Part shown: positions 36,526 through 44,900 of the stretch, one piece after another | Numbering within the stretch: the stretch's first letter is position 1 | Layout of the letters: each line of letters starts with the position of its first letter | Origin: Porphyromonas bennonis DSM 23058 = JCM 16335 | GTDB lineage: Bacteria > Bacteroidota > Bacteroidia > Bacteroidales > Porphyromonadaceae | Length of the DNA: 56,533 bases | Reading direction: 5' to 3' | Assembly: GCF_000375645.1 (NCBI RefSeq) | Contig: NZ_AQWR01000009.1 | Location: forward strand, 1-56,533 | The notes under the pieces: model-generated | The model's input: the letters and a program-made list of their open reading frames with translations, nothing else | What the model was told of the DNA's origin: nothing | Databases searched by the model: none | Program-made: the position numbers and the translations under genes

Positions 36526-37577
36526 GGTTCGCTCAGGGGCTTACCCTGGTAGGTCATGGAGGCGATGACGGCTCTCGCCTTCTCGAGGGCAAGGGGCGGG
36601 AGGGAGGCGTAGTGGGTCTTGCGTGCCGCCTCGTGGGTCTCCTCGCCGACGATGTAGTAGAGGAAGTCCTGCAGCAGCCGGGCACTCTCGAGGCTTCGGT
36701 GGCCGTAGCTCTGCTCCTTGTAGACGATGAGCCAGGTCATCGTGCTGATGGGGTATGCATCGGGGTCGGGGCTATCGGCGATCATCACCCGCGTGTCGTC
36801 GGGGAAGTCGCTCAGGTTGGCCGACAGCGAGATGCTCTCCATCGTGGGGGCGATGAAGTGTCCCGAGCGGTTGCGGATCGCTGCTGCGGGGATGCCGAGA
36901 GCCATGGAGTACTCCGAGCCGATGTAGCCGATCGCACCGGGGGTGGAGGAGATCACGCCGGCGACACCGGGATTGCCCTTGGCGGCATTGCCCACCTTGA
37001 TGTCCAGCGTCTTGGCAGCGCCCAGCTCCTCGCGCCACACCGAGTCGACCTTGCTCATGTAGCTCGAGAAGACAAAAGTGGTACCACTCCCGTCCGTACG
37101 GTAGATCGGGATCACTCTCTGGTCGGGCAGGGTGACGTCGGGATTGAGCTCCCGGATCGCCGGGTCGTCCCACTCTGTGATCCGTCCGGTGTAGATCCCC
37201 GAGATCACCTCGGGCGTGAGCCGAAGCTCCTCGATGCCCTCGAGGTTGTAGGCGATGACGATGCCGCCGATGCAGGTGGGGATATGGATGATCGGCATAG
37301 GCATGGCCTTGGCGATCTTCTCATCGGAGAGGAACTCGTCGGTGCCGCCGAAGTCGACCGTCGTCTCAGCCAGATTTCGCTGACCGGCGCCGCTGCCGAC
37401 ACCGCCGTAGCTCACATGGATGCCCTCCGCGTCGCCATACTGCTTCGCCACCTCGATGTAGAAGGGGGCAGGGAAAGTCGCCCCGGCGCCGCTCAGGGTC
37501 TTCGTCCCGGCGCAGCCACTCAGCCACGGAAGGAGCACCAGACCCAGCAAGGAGTAGATCAGAAATTGCTTTGCCAC
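36522..37577 (-). CDS. pstS: Phosphate-binding lipoprotein PstS
   Basis: The signal peptide ends in the lipobox LSGC, so the protein is lipid-anchored on the periplasmic side. The mature protein begins with the PstS phosphate-loop pattern (LSGAGATFPAPFYIEVA), then GVGSGAGQRN, FGGTDEFLSDE and RTDGSGTTFVFSSYM, all of which contribute phosphate ligands in this family. At 351 residues it is of normal length. It is the first gene of the pst-phoU-phoBR operon, and directly upstream lie a -7 element and an 11-bp-phased direct repeat resembling a Pho box. Confidence 0.96.
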   Translation of the reverse strand: MAKQFLIYSLLGLVLLPWLSGCAGTKTLSGAGATFPAPFYIEVAKQYGDAEGIHVSYGGVGSGAGQRNLAETTVDFGGTDEFLSDEKIAKAMPMPIIHIPTCIGGIVIAYNLEGIEELRLTPEVISGIYTGRITEWDDPAIRELNPDVTLPDQRVIPIYRTDGSGTTFVFSSYMSKVDSVWREELGAAKTLDIKVGNAAKGNPGVAGVISSTPGAIGYIGSEYSMALGIPAAAIRNRSGHFIAPTMESISLSANLSDFPDDTRVMIADSPDPDAYPISTMTWLIVYKEQSYGHRSLESARLLQDFLYYIVGEETHEAARKTHYASLPPLALEKARAVIASMTYQGKPLSEP

Positions 37578-37611
37578 AATATAGAATGAATGAGTATCTG
37601 TCTCTTTGTGG

Positions 37612-37619
37612 CAAAGGTA
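37612..37619 (-). promoter_or_regulatory. Putative -7 element of the pst operon
   Basis: The minus-strand bases TACCTTTG match TAnnTTTG and lie 35 bp before the pstS start. The expected -33 position has no TTTG and is instead adjacent to the direct repeats at 37640-37667, as in an activator-dependent promoter. Confidence 0.65.
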
Positions 37620-37639
37620 CTCAGGTGGTTATACCTTGC

Positions 37640-37667
37640 TGTTACGGCGGTGTGACATTGTTGTTAC
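37640..37667 (-). promoter_or_regulatory. Putative Pho box (three 11-bp-phased direct repeats)
   Basis: Read on the plus strand: TGTTAC (37640), TGTGAC (37651) and TGTTAC (37662), each 11 bp from the next; a weaker TTATAC sits one more step away at 37629. Known PhoB boxes are direct repeats with an 11-bp period and a TGTCA-like core. The block lies 20 bp upstream of the pst -7 element, where a PhoB-type activator would bind, and the operon encodes such a regulator. The repeat is seen; its function is inferred. Confidence 0.55.
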
Positions 37668-37677
37668 AAGGTGGATC

Positions 37678-37713
37678 GGACGAGTCGGATAAGTCGGACG
37701 AGTCGGACAAGTA
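37678..37713. repeat. 9-bp tandem repeat after the prfA stop codon
   Basis: Four imperfect units lie head to tail: GGACGAGTC, GGATAAGTC, GGACGAGTC, GGACAAGTA. The block ends two bases before the prfA stop codon and precedes the pst regulatory region. It is a short simple-sequence repeat; its function is unknown. Confidence 0.85.
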
Positions 37714-37715
37714 CG

Positions 37716-38801
37716 CTAGGCGGGATCAGTGCTGCCCTGCATGCGCTCGAGGTTGTCCTCCGTGGTGAGAGCATCTATGAAAGGAGCGATCCCGCCATCG
37801 AGCACACTGTCGATGTCGTGGATCGAGAGCCCGATGCGGTGGTCGGTGACGCGGCTCTGCGGGAAGTTGTAGGTCCGGATCTTCTCCGACCGATCGCCGG
37901 TGGAGATGAGAGAGCGCCGCTCGGAGGCGCGCTCCGCCTCCTGTCGCTCCCGCTCCTGATTGTAGATGCGGGTGCGTAGCTCCTCCATCGCCTTCGCCAT
38001 ATTTTGCCGCTGGGATCGCTCGTCCTGCGACTGCACGACGATGCCGGTCGGGATGTGCGTCAGCCGAACGGCGGAGTAGGTGGTATTGACCCCCTGACCA
38101 CCGGGACCAGAGGCGCAGAAGATGTCAGTGCGTATGTCCTCGCTCCTCAGCTCCACATCCACCTCATCTGCCTGTGGCAGCACGGCGACCGTAGCGGCGG
38201 AGGTCTGTATCCGCCCCTGCGACTCGGTCACCGGGACACGCTGCACGCGGTGAACGCCGCTCTCGTACTTGAGTCGGCTGTAGACCTTCTCCCCCTCTAC
38301 GGTAAAGATGATCGACTTGAAGCCGCCCATCGTCCCCTCGTTCATCGATGTGACGTGGCAGCTCCACCCCTGCTCGGCGCAGTACTTCTGGTACATCTTG
38401 AAGAGATCCCCCGCAAAGAGTGCCGCCTCGTCGCCCCCCGTGCCGGCGCGGATCTCCATGATCACGTCGCGGGAGTCGTCCTCGTCCTTGGGTAGCAGGA
38501 GCATCCTCAGCTCCTGCTCCAGCTCCGGCAGCTGTTCCTCGATCGTCTGCAGATCCTCCCTCGCCAGGTCGGTCAGCTCCGCATCCTCTCCGGCAGCGAT
38601 GAGCTTCTCGTCCTCATCTCGCTGGTGGAGGAGTGACTCGTACTGCTCCGCCTTATCGTCGATCTCCTTTAGGTCCTTGTACTCTAAGCTCAGCTTGCGG
38701 AAGAGCTTCTGATCGCTGATCACCTCTGGGTCGGTCATCCGGATGGTCACCTCGCGAAACTTCGCCCGCAGGGGAGCCAATTGCTCCGCCAGACCCATCA
38801 T
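37716..38801 (-). CDS. prfA: Peptide chain release factor 1
   Basis: The 361-residue protein has the codon-recognition tripeptide PVT (residues 190-192, in RVPVTESQGRIQTSA), which is the RF1 form, and the catalytic GGQ at 234-236 (SGPGGQGVN). It ends translation at UAA and UAG. Two consecutive ATGs (38801, 38798) are possible starts; the first overlaps the purM stop as ATGA. Interestingly its own stop is UAG. It is cotranscribed with purM. No hairpin terminator is visible after it; a 9-bp tandem repeat follows instead. Confidence 0.97.
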   Translation of the reverse strand: MMGLAEQLAPLRAKFREVTIRMTDPEVISDQKLFRKLSLEYKDLKEIDDKAEQYESLLHQRDEDEKLIAAGEDAELTDLAREDLQTIEEQLPELEQELRMLLLPKDEDDSRDVIMEIRAGTGGDEAALFAGDLFKMYQKYCAEQGWSCHVTSMNEGTMGGFKSIIFTVEGEKVYSRLKYESGVHRVQRVPVTESQGRIQTSAATVAVLPQADEVDVELRSEDIRTDIFCASGPGGQGVNTTYSAVRLTHIPTGIVVQSQDERSQRQNMAKAMEELRTRIYNQERERQEAERASERRSLISTGDRSEKIRTYNFPQSRVTDHRIGLSIHDIDSVLDGGIAPFIDALTTEDNLERMQGSTDPA

Positions 38802-39985
38802 TGGTACTCGAAACTGCCGAGACTACTCTCGATCACCACCTCGCTCTCGTCAGCCTCCTCGACCCGTCCGATGACCTGTGCGTCGATGTCGAAGTGGCGG
38901 GCTATGTCGATCACCTCGGCAGCGTACTGCTCGGGGAGGTAAACCTCCATGCGGTGACCCATGTTGAAGACCTTGTACATCTCCTTCGCGGGCGTCTTGC
39001 CGTCGCGGAGGATGGTGTCAAAGAGTGGGGGCAGGTCGAAGAGGTTGTCCTTGATGATCTTTTTCCCCTTCACAAAATGCAGCACCTTGGTCTGCGCTCC
39101 TCCGGTGCAGTGGATCAGTCCGTGGATCTCCGATCGAAGCTCACGCAGCAGCTCCACCAACACCGGAGCGTAGGTACGGGTAGGAGCGAGGACCAGATGA
39201 CCATAGTCGATGTCGAGTCCCTCCACACGATCGGTCAAGCTGTGCGAGCCGACGTAGACCACATCGTCCGGCAGGCAGTCGTCGTAGGACTCAGGATACT
39301 TTTCCGCATAGTGATGGGCAAAGACGTCATGCCGGGCGGAGGTGAGTCCGTTGCTCCCCATTCCCCCATTGTACTCCGTCTCGTAGGTTGCCTGTCCGAA
39401 AGAGGCGAGCCCCACGATCACGTCACCGTCAGCGATGCGAGCGGCATCGATGACCTCCTCGCGCCTCATGCGACAGGAGACGGTACTGTCGACAATCACC
39501 GTCCGGACGAGGTCGCCCACGTCGGCGGTCTCTCCGCCGGTATTGTAGATCCCGACGCCGAGGTCCCGGAGTTGCTCGAGGAGCTCGTCCGTGCCATTGA
39601 TCAGCGCGCTGATCACCTCACCCGGGATGAGCCGGCTATTGCGCCCGATGGTGGAGGAGTGGAGCAGGCCCTGTGTGGCACCGACGCAGAGTAGGTCATC
39701 GAGATTCATCACGATGGAGTCCTGCGAGATGCCGCGCCAGACGGATAGGTCACCCGTCTCGCGCCAGTAGAGGTAGGCGAGAGAGCTCTTCGTCCCGGCG
39801 CCATCGGCGTGCATGAGGTTGCAGTAGTCCGGGTCACCGCCCATGATGTCGGGCATGATCTTGCAGAATGCCTGTGGGAAGAGGCCCTTATCTATATTCT
39901 TGATCGCAGCGTGGACATCCTCCTTGTCGGCAGAGACGCCGCGGCGGCGGTAGAGTTCGTTGGGATTGACGTTGGTCGTGCTCAT
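38798..39985 (-). CDS. purM: Phosphoribosylformylglycinamidine cyclo-ligase (AIR synthase), Bacteroidota type
   Basis: A PurM-like ATP-dependent enzyme of purine synthesis that converts FGAM to AIR. Visible signatures are YRRRGVSADKEDVHAAI near the start, HADGAGTKSSLAYLYW, DDLLCVGATQGLL, YNTGGETADVGDLVRT and CTGGAQTKVLHF. The open frame continues to an ATG at 40039, but a complete promoter (TTTG-N19-TACCTTTG) occupies 40037-40067, so that ATG cannot be in the transcript; the ATG at 39985 gives 395 residues and a natural N-terminus (MSTTNVNPNELYRRRG). The enzyme is longer than the E. coli PurM (about 345 residues), as is usual in Bacteroidota. Confidence 0.92.
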   Translation of the reverse strand: MSTTNVNPNELYRRRGVSADKEDVHAAIKNIDKGLFPQAFCKIMPDIMGGDPDYCNLMHADGAGTKSSLAYLYWRETGDLSVWRGISQDSIVMNLDDLLCVGATQGLLHSSTIGRNSRLIPGEVISALINGTDELLEQLRDLGVGIYNTGGETADVGDLVRTVIVDSTVSCRMRREEVIDAARIADGDVIVGLASFGQATYETEYNGGMGSNGLTSARHDVFAHHYAEKYPESYDDCLPDDVVYVGSHSLTDRVEGLDIDYGHLVLAPTRTYAPVLVELLRELRSEIHGLIHCTGGAQTKVLHFVKGKKIIKDNLFDLPPLFDTILRDGKTPAKEMYKVFNMGHRMEVYLPEQYAAEVIDIARHFDIDAQVIGRVEEADESEVVIESSLGSFEYQ

Positions 39986-40036
39986 GATTTCCGTATTACT
40001 TCTTACTGTCATTCGGGCGAAGGACATACTCTCCGA

Positions 40037-40067
40037 CAAAGGTAACTCTTTAGAGGGTTAATTCAAA
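40037..40067 (-). promoter_or_regulatory. Promoter of the purM-prfA operon
   Basis: Minus strand: TTTG at 40064-40067, 19 bp, then TACCTTTG at 40037-40044. This fits both parts of the Bacteroidota housekeeping promoter (-33 TTTG, -7 TAnnTTTG) and is the best match in the window. It also decides the purM start codon. Confidence 0.8.
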
Positions 40068-40089
40068 TCTTATCCGGACGCCTCTCAGA

Positions 40090-40171
40090 CTAATACCGGT
40101 ATGAGGCAAAACTATAGTCGGTATTAGTCGAAACTAATACCGGTAATAGTTGACACTAATATCGGTAAAAG
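40090..40171. repeat. 4 x 22-bp palindromic array, copy 3
   Basis: Units start at 40090, 40112, 40134 and 40156: CTAATACCGGTATGAG, CTATAGTCGGTATTAG, CTAATACCGGTAATAG, CTAATATCGGTAAAAG. The spacers are gcaaaa, tcgaaa and ttgaca. The array begins 22 bp upstream of the purM -33 element, so a bound protein could affect that promoter. Unit 2 is the most degraded. Confidence 0.95.
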
Positions 40172-40237
40172 AAATGGGCGATCGCGGCCTGCTGACTATC
40201 AGTATGATGTGAGCTTCTGTGTCGGAGGCCAAGCAAA

Positions 40238-40280
40238 CAGAGGGCGGTGACCGGTCCTACGAACCGATCACCGCCCTCTG
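40238..40280 (-). terminator. Terminator of the 55-residue protein gene
   Basis: The arms CAGAGGGCGGTGA (40238-40250) and TCACCGCCCTCTG (40268-40280) pair perfectly over 13 bp, with a further 4-bp inner stem CGGT/ACCG after one mismatch. It lies 13 bp after the stop codon of the small gene. Confidence 0.85.
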
Positions 40281-40293
40281 TCTATCGTGGAGC

Positions 40294-40461
40294 TTAGTCC
40301 CTGTCGCTTAGTGCGCCTCCGATGATGAAGGCGATGCTGGTAATGGCAGCCCCACCCAGGGCGCCCATCAGGACGAGGGCCTTGCAGCCTCCCTCCATGG
40401 ACTCGTCGCCGATGTACCGGCCTAAGCGGCAGAGGCCGCTACTGATCTCATTTGCTCTCAT
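40294..40461 (-). CDS. 55-residue small membrane protein
   Basis: From the ATG at 40461 the translation is a hydrophilic N-terminal half (MRANEISSGLCRLGRYIGDE) followed by SMEGGCKALVLMGALGG and one hydrophobic helix (AAITSIAFIIGGAL) with a charged end (SDRD), then TAA at 40294. Support for a real gene comes from a -7 element (TAACTTTG) about 40 bp upstream, a strong terminator directly after the stop, and the isolated position with no overlapping longer gene. It probably inserts into the inner membrane. Two cysteines (residues 11 and 26) are present. I do not recognise a family. Small size makes chance occurrence possible. Confidence 0.65.
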   Translation of the reverse strand: MRANEISSGLCRLGRYIGDESMEGGCKALVLMGALGGAAITSIAFIIGGALSDRD

Positions 40462-40498
40462 AATGGTTTTATTTCTACTTGGTTACTAAGGTTCTCAG

Positions 40499-40506
40499 CA
40501 AAGTTA
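40499..40506 (-). promoter_or_regulatory. Putative -7 element of the 55-residue protein gene
   Basis: Minus-strand TAACTTTG fits TAnnTTTG and lies 38 bp upstream of the ATG at 40461. No -33 TTTG is visible at the right distance. Confidence 0.5.
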
Positions 40507-40602
40507 GCCATTTGCCCGCTCTTCTCGTGAACTATCTCTGCGGAGCAGATAAGTAGGTGCGGAGGACGATCCTTGAGAGGTATCCATGATGTCGGAGGAG
40601 GA

Positions 40603-41988
40603 CTACTTTACTGACAGGTAGGGGTTGTTCTCTCGCGCCTCAGCAGGTAGGGGGATGACGTAGCGAGGGTCATGATCCCTGAGGATCACTTCCTCCCCAT
40701 GGATCGTCTTCCGAAGCTCCGGCTGACCGGATCGCTTAAAGTCGTACCAGTCGTGTCCGCACTCTTGAGCAAATTCCTTGAGACGCTCACCAAGAATGTA
40801 TCGGACCATCTCTACGCCATGTAGGGTAGAGTACTTGGCCTTGGCCTGAGGGAGAGCCTCCGGTGACAGCCGCTGGCTCAGCAGGGTTGTGAGCATCTCA
40901 GCAGATCTCTCGTCCTCGCCCAGCTTAGAGAGGCACTCAGCCGCCGTCAGGTAGACCTCGGAGCGACGTATCGTGCAGTCGTATGTCTGGCCGACAGCCT
41001 TGCGTAGCCTGTAGCCATAACCCTCGTCCACGGGGAAGTACTTGTCTATCCTGAGATCTCCCTCCTCGTAGAGCTCGACTAACTGGTCGGAGAGCTTCTG
41101 GGAGAAGCTGATGGTCGTCTTGATAGACGGAGTGAAGCTGATGATGCACTCCTCTGACCTATAGTCCATAGGCAGCAAAGCCTTGTCACCGGTGTGGCGG
41201 AGGTCCTCCAGCTTGTCGCTTATACTGAGGACCTTGACAGCGTCATCAAGAGCCTCTCGCCACTCTCCTCGGTAGAGGTGGATCCGAGAGCTGAGCGCAT
41301 AGATCGCCTCGCCTGAGAAGCGGTAGCGGTAGCGTGGGTCACTGTAGCGATCCACCTGTACCTCCTCCTTAGCAGTGTTGATATCGGCGAGGATCTGATC
41401 GTAGAGCTGCTCCAGTGTGGCGGGTGGGAAAGACTGCTCGGTATCGATCGTATTATTGATAGGGACGACAGAGATGTCCTTCGTCGCATCAGACCAGACC
41501 GGTCCATACAGATTGGCCAGCTCAAAGTAATAGTAGGCTCGCAGCGCGTGAGCCTCGGCTCGGAGCTGACGGAAGCTGTCTTGCCTGTCGTCCTCCCTCA
41601 CCTTCTCAGCATCAGCGAGGAGGATGGAGTTGGCAAAGAAGATCCCCTTGTAGTAGGAGTAGTAGGGGTACGACTCAGAGCGTCCACTGTTATTATCAGT
41701 GTCCTCCCACTTGTAGATCGTCTTGTAGCTCTCATACTCGTCCAGCCCCATCCCGAAGGGATCCGGCTGTGGATCTATGGTAATGCCCCGCATATTGGTG
41801 AGGATATACCCGGGTGCCTGCTTGTACCCATTATTGAGCGTTGCTCGGTATTCTGATGTGGTAGAGGGGATCACCTGCCCCTTGGGGACAATATCTAAGA
41901 ACTTATCGCATCCGCTGAGGAGAAGCGTCATCAGACCGGTAAGTAGCGCAGGGAGTAAAGTCTTGTGGTAGCTGTTCATATCAGTCAT
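40603..41988 (-). CDS. SusD/RagB-like surface lipoprotein (pair 3, with protease)
   Basis: The lipoprotein signal ends in LLLSGC, followed by the SusD-type DKFLDIVPKGQVIPSTTSEY. The helical core includes LRAEAHALRAYYYFELANLY, and the C-terminal region EFAQECGHDWYDFKRSG replaces the usual RRERxxEL-type ending. At 461 residues it is shorter than the other two SusD proteins here and closer in size to RagB-like peptide-binding members. Its start lies 6 bp after the susC stop. With the metalloprotease gene at the head of the operon, a peptide ligand is likely, but this is inferred from context. Confidence 0.93.
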   Translation of the reverse strand: MTDMNSYHKTLLPALLTGLMTLLLSGCDKFLDIVPKGQVIPSTTSEYRATLNNGYKQAPGYILTNMRGITIDPQPDPFGMGLDEYESYKTIYKWEDTDNNSGRSESYPYYSYYKGIFFANSILLADAEKVREDDRQDSFRQLRAEAHALRAYYYFELANLYGPVWSDATKDISVVPINNTIDTEQSFPPATLEQLYDQILADINTAKEEVQVDRYSDPRYRYRFSGEAIYALSSRIHLYRGEWREALDDAVKVLSISDKLEDLRHTGDKALLPMDYRSEECIISFTPSIKTTISFSQKLSDQLVELYEEGDLRIDKYFPVDEGYGYRLRKAVGQTYDCTIRRSEVYLTAAECLSKLGEDERSAEMLTTLLSQRLSPEALPQAKAKYSTLHGVEMVRYILGERLKEFAQECGHDWYDFKRSGQPELRKTIHGEEVILRDHDPRYVIPLPAEARENNPYLSVK

Positions 41989-41994
41989 AGATGA

Positions 41995-44900
41995 TTAGAG
42001 TGTGACCTGGATACCAGCAGAGATGGTCTGTGCCACAGGCTGGGCAAAGATATTTCCGTAGCTCTCGGGGTCGAAGTAGCCGGTGTAGTCGGTACTGAAG
42101 ACAAAGGGGTTCTTGAGCTCAAGGTTAAAGCGCACGCGCTCAAGGGGCCAGTCTCCCATCGCCTCCTTGGTGAGGGTGTACCCGAGCCGAATACTGGTGA
42201 CACGGAGGTAGCTGAGGTGCTTAAACCAGATGTCATAGGCTGAGTAGGTGCCGGCGGGATCGTAGGAGTTGAGCCAGTCGGTAGCGAGATTTTGCTCCGG
42301 GGACAGGTCATCGCCCTTTTTCCCAAGGATCTTTGGTAGCGTGCCGCCCTTATTCTCCGGGCTCCAAGCCTCGAAGATATCAGCGGTGTAATTGACCCCG
42401 GGATCTACTCTCGTGGGATTGTAGGGCGGCTGCCTCTGAGCAATCTTATCGATGAAGAAGGAGCTGAAGAGTGAGAGGTCAAAGTGCTTGTAGCGAAGCG
42501 TCGTCGAGAGACCACCGGTAAACTTCGGGTCCCTGTCGCCGATGTACTCATAAAGATCTCTGAAGTGAGCGTGGTCGAGGTCCGTCACCACATCGCCCCA
42601 GATACCGGTGGAGAGGTGATAGAAGTCGGTGTACCCAGCAGTCCCGCCCTCCTTCGTCGCAAATCGCATCAATCCGGTCTCAGGGTCGATCCCGGCGGTA
42701 GGGATGGCAAAGGCGGCGTTGACCGGATAGCCCTCCAGCGAGGGCTGGTAGCTATTTTCCGACACGTTATAGGCGAGGACCTTACTCTTATTACGGGAGA
42801 TATTGAGACCAGTCGTCCAGGTCCAGTCACGAGTGGAGATGTTGGTGGTATTGAGCGCCAGCTCCCATCCCGTATTGGATACCTTACCCCAATTGAGGTT
42901 GACGAAGTTAAATCCATTCTCCAGAGGGATCGACTTAATCGATATCAGGTCGTCGGAGAACCTATAGTACCAGTCGAATGAGATGTTGATCCGATCCCAT
43001 AGACCGAGGTCAAATCCTGCATTCGTGGTGCTGGTCTTCTCCCAGCGGAGGTTTTGATTGGGTGGCGAGGTGACCGATACCAGGGGCTCGTTGATGTTGG
43101 GGAAGAAGGAGGTGGTCTTCCACTCTCCCTTCACGAACGGGCTCGTCTCTTTGTCAATATTGCCCTGAAGTCCGTAGGAGGCTCTTACCTTAAGTGTGGT
43201 GAGCCAGTCGATATCTCTCGCAAAGTCCTCTGCGCCGGCGTTCCATGCGCCTGAGACGGACCAGAGAGGGAGGTACCGGTACTTAGGATCGACTCCGAAG
43301 AGGTTGGAGCCGTCCAGACGCAAGCTCCCGAAGAATGTGTACCTGTCATCGTAGGTGTAGCTGAATGTGGAGAAGAAGGAGACGAACGCATTCTCCACAA
43401 ACTGCTTGTGGTAGGGGAGTAGGGAGACATCGTTCTTGCCCCCATAGTCCTCCGGGAGGATCAGAGGCTTGGTGGTAAGGCTCGCAGGGTCGAAGCCAAA
43501 GCCCTTCGTCCGAATGTTGGTGAAGCTATTACGGCGCAGCTCTACACCCGCCATAAAGTCGAGGTCGTGCTTCTCTGCAAATATGTGGTGGAGGAAGAGC
43601 TGATTTTTCCAGTTGTACTGGAAGAAGCGATCGTTCCAATTCTGGATGATACCTCCATCCGGCAGCACCGTCTGCTTTTTATAGATCTTGGAGGCCTTGA
43701 ATTGGCGGGTGTAGAACGAGTCCTCGTCCCCAAATTGCTCCGTGGCATTATTATCAAACTGTAGTCCCAGCTGAGTGGTGACCCTGAGCCACTGGATAGG
43801 GTGGTACTCCAGGTCCAGCACCGCCTTGACGGACTGTCCCTTGAGGGTGTACTGCGTATTCTCCTGCTCCTCTCGGTAGTTGAATGGGATGACCTTGTCC
43901 TCCGCATTGACCACATCCGGGTCGTAGATGTACTCTCCCTCCTCATCCAATAGTCTACGGTAGGGATTCACACGCCGGGTGTAATTTTGGGCATTGGAGT
44001 ACTGACCATTGGCCAGGTAAGTGCTGCGGTCGGTCTGATTGAGGAAAAGACTCAGGCGCGACGTGAGCGACTCTATGGGGCGAAAGTCAATGTTGGAGGT
44101 GAGGTTGTACCTATCAAAAGAGGTCCCCTTGGTAGTGCCGTCCTCGGTATAATAGCCGGCGGACAGGTAATACCTGGTCTTGTCGGACCCGCCGCTCAGG
44201 CTGAGGCTGTACTGCTGATTGACTGTAGGCTCATAGACCTCTGCAAACCAGTCAGTGCCCCGGCCCCTAAGGGCGTTGATCGCTGCAGTGGCTTCCGGGG
44301 TGAGGGCGGACGGACCCTGGGCAATGTAGCCCTCAGTCAGACCATGCCCCTTGATGATCCTTGCCACATCACCATACTCGGAGCGATAGGTGTGGAGAGG
44401 ATTGCGCAGCAGTCCGAGCTCGAGGTCGACCTTCTGGTCTGCCGTCAGGAGATTGAGCCGATCTGCATTGGGACGCCGGGTGGCAAAGACGTCACCTCGG
44501 AAATTGACCACCATCTTGCCTTCCTTGCCTCGCTTGGAGGTGATGACGATGACGCCATTGGCTGCTCGTGCTCCGTAGATGGCCGTGGCAGCGGCGTCCT
44601 TTAGGATCGTGATACTCTCGATGTCGGAGGGATTGAGTCCTGCGATGGATGTGTTGTGTAGCTGGTCAGAGATGTCTTGCGAAGCATCGACTCCTCCCGG
44701 CACCTGATCTCCGCTGAGCGGGATCCCGTCTAAGACCCAGAGCGGCTCAGAGTTGCCCGTGAGGGAGACGGTACCACGTATGCGGATCGAGCCTGCAGAT
44801 CCAGGACCACCGGATGAGGGGTCCACCACCACGCCGGCGATCTGCCCTGCGAGCATCTGGTCGACGCTCGGCACAGCCACCTGAGTCACCTTGTCGGCAC

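Noticed and set aside
39986-40039. N-terminal extension of PurM from the ATG at 40039
   Set aside because: The promoter at 40037-40067 overlaps it, so the mRNA must start downstream of this codon.
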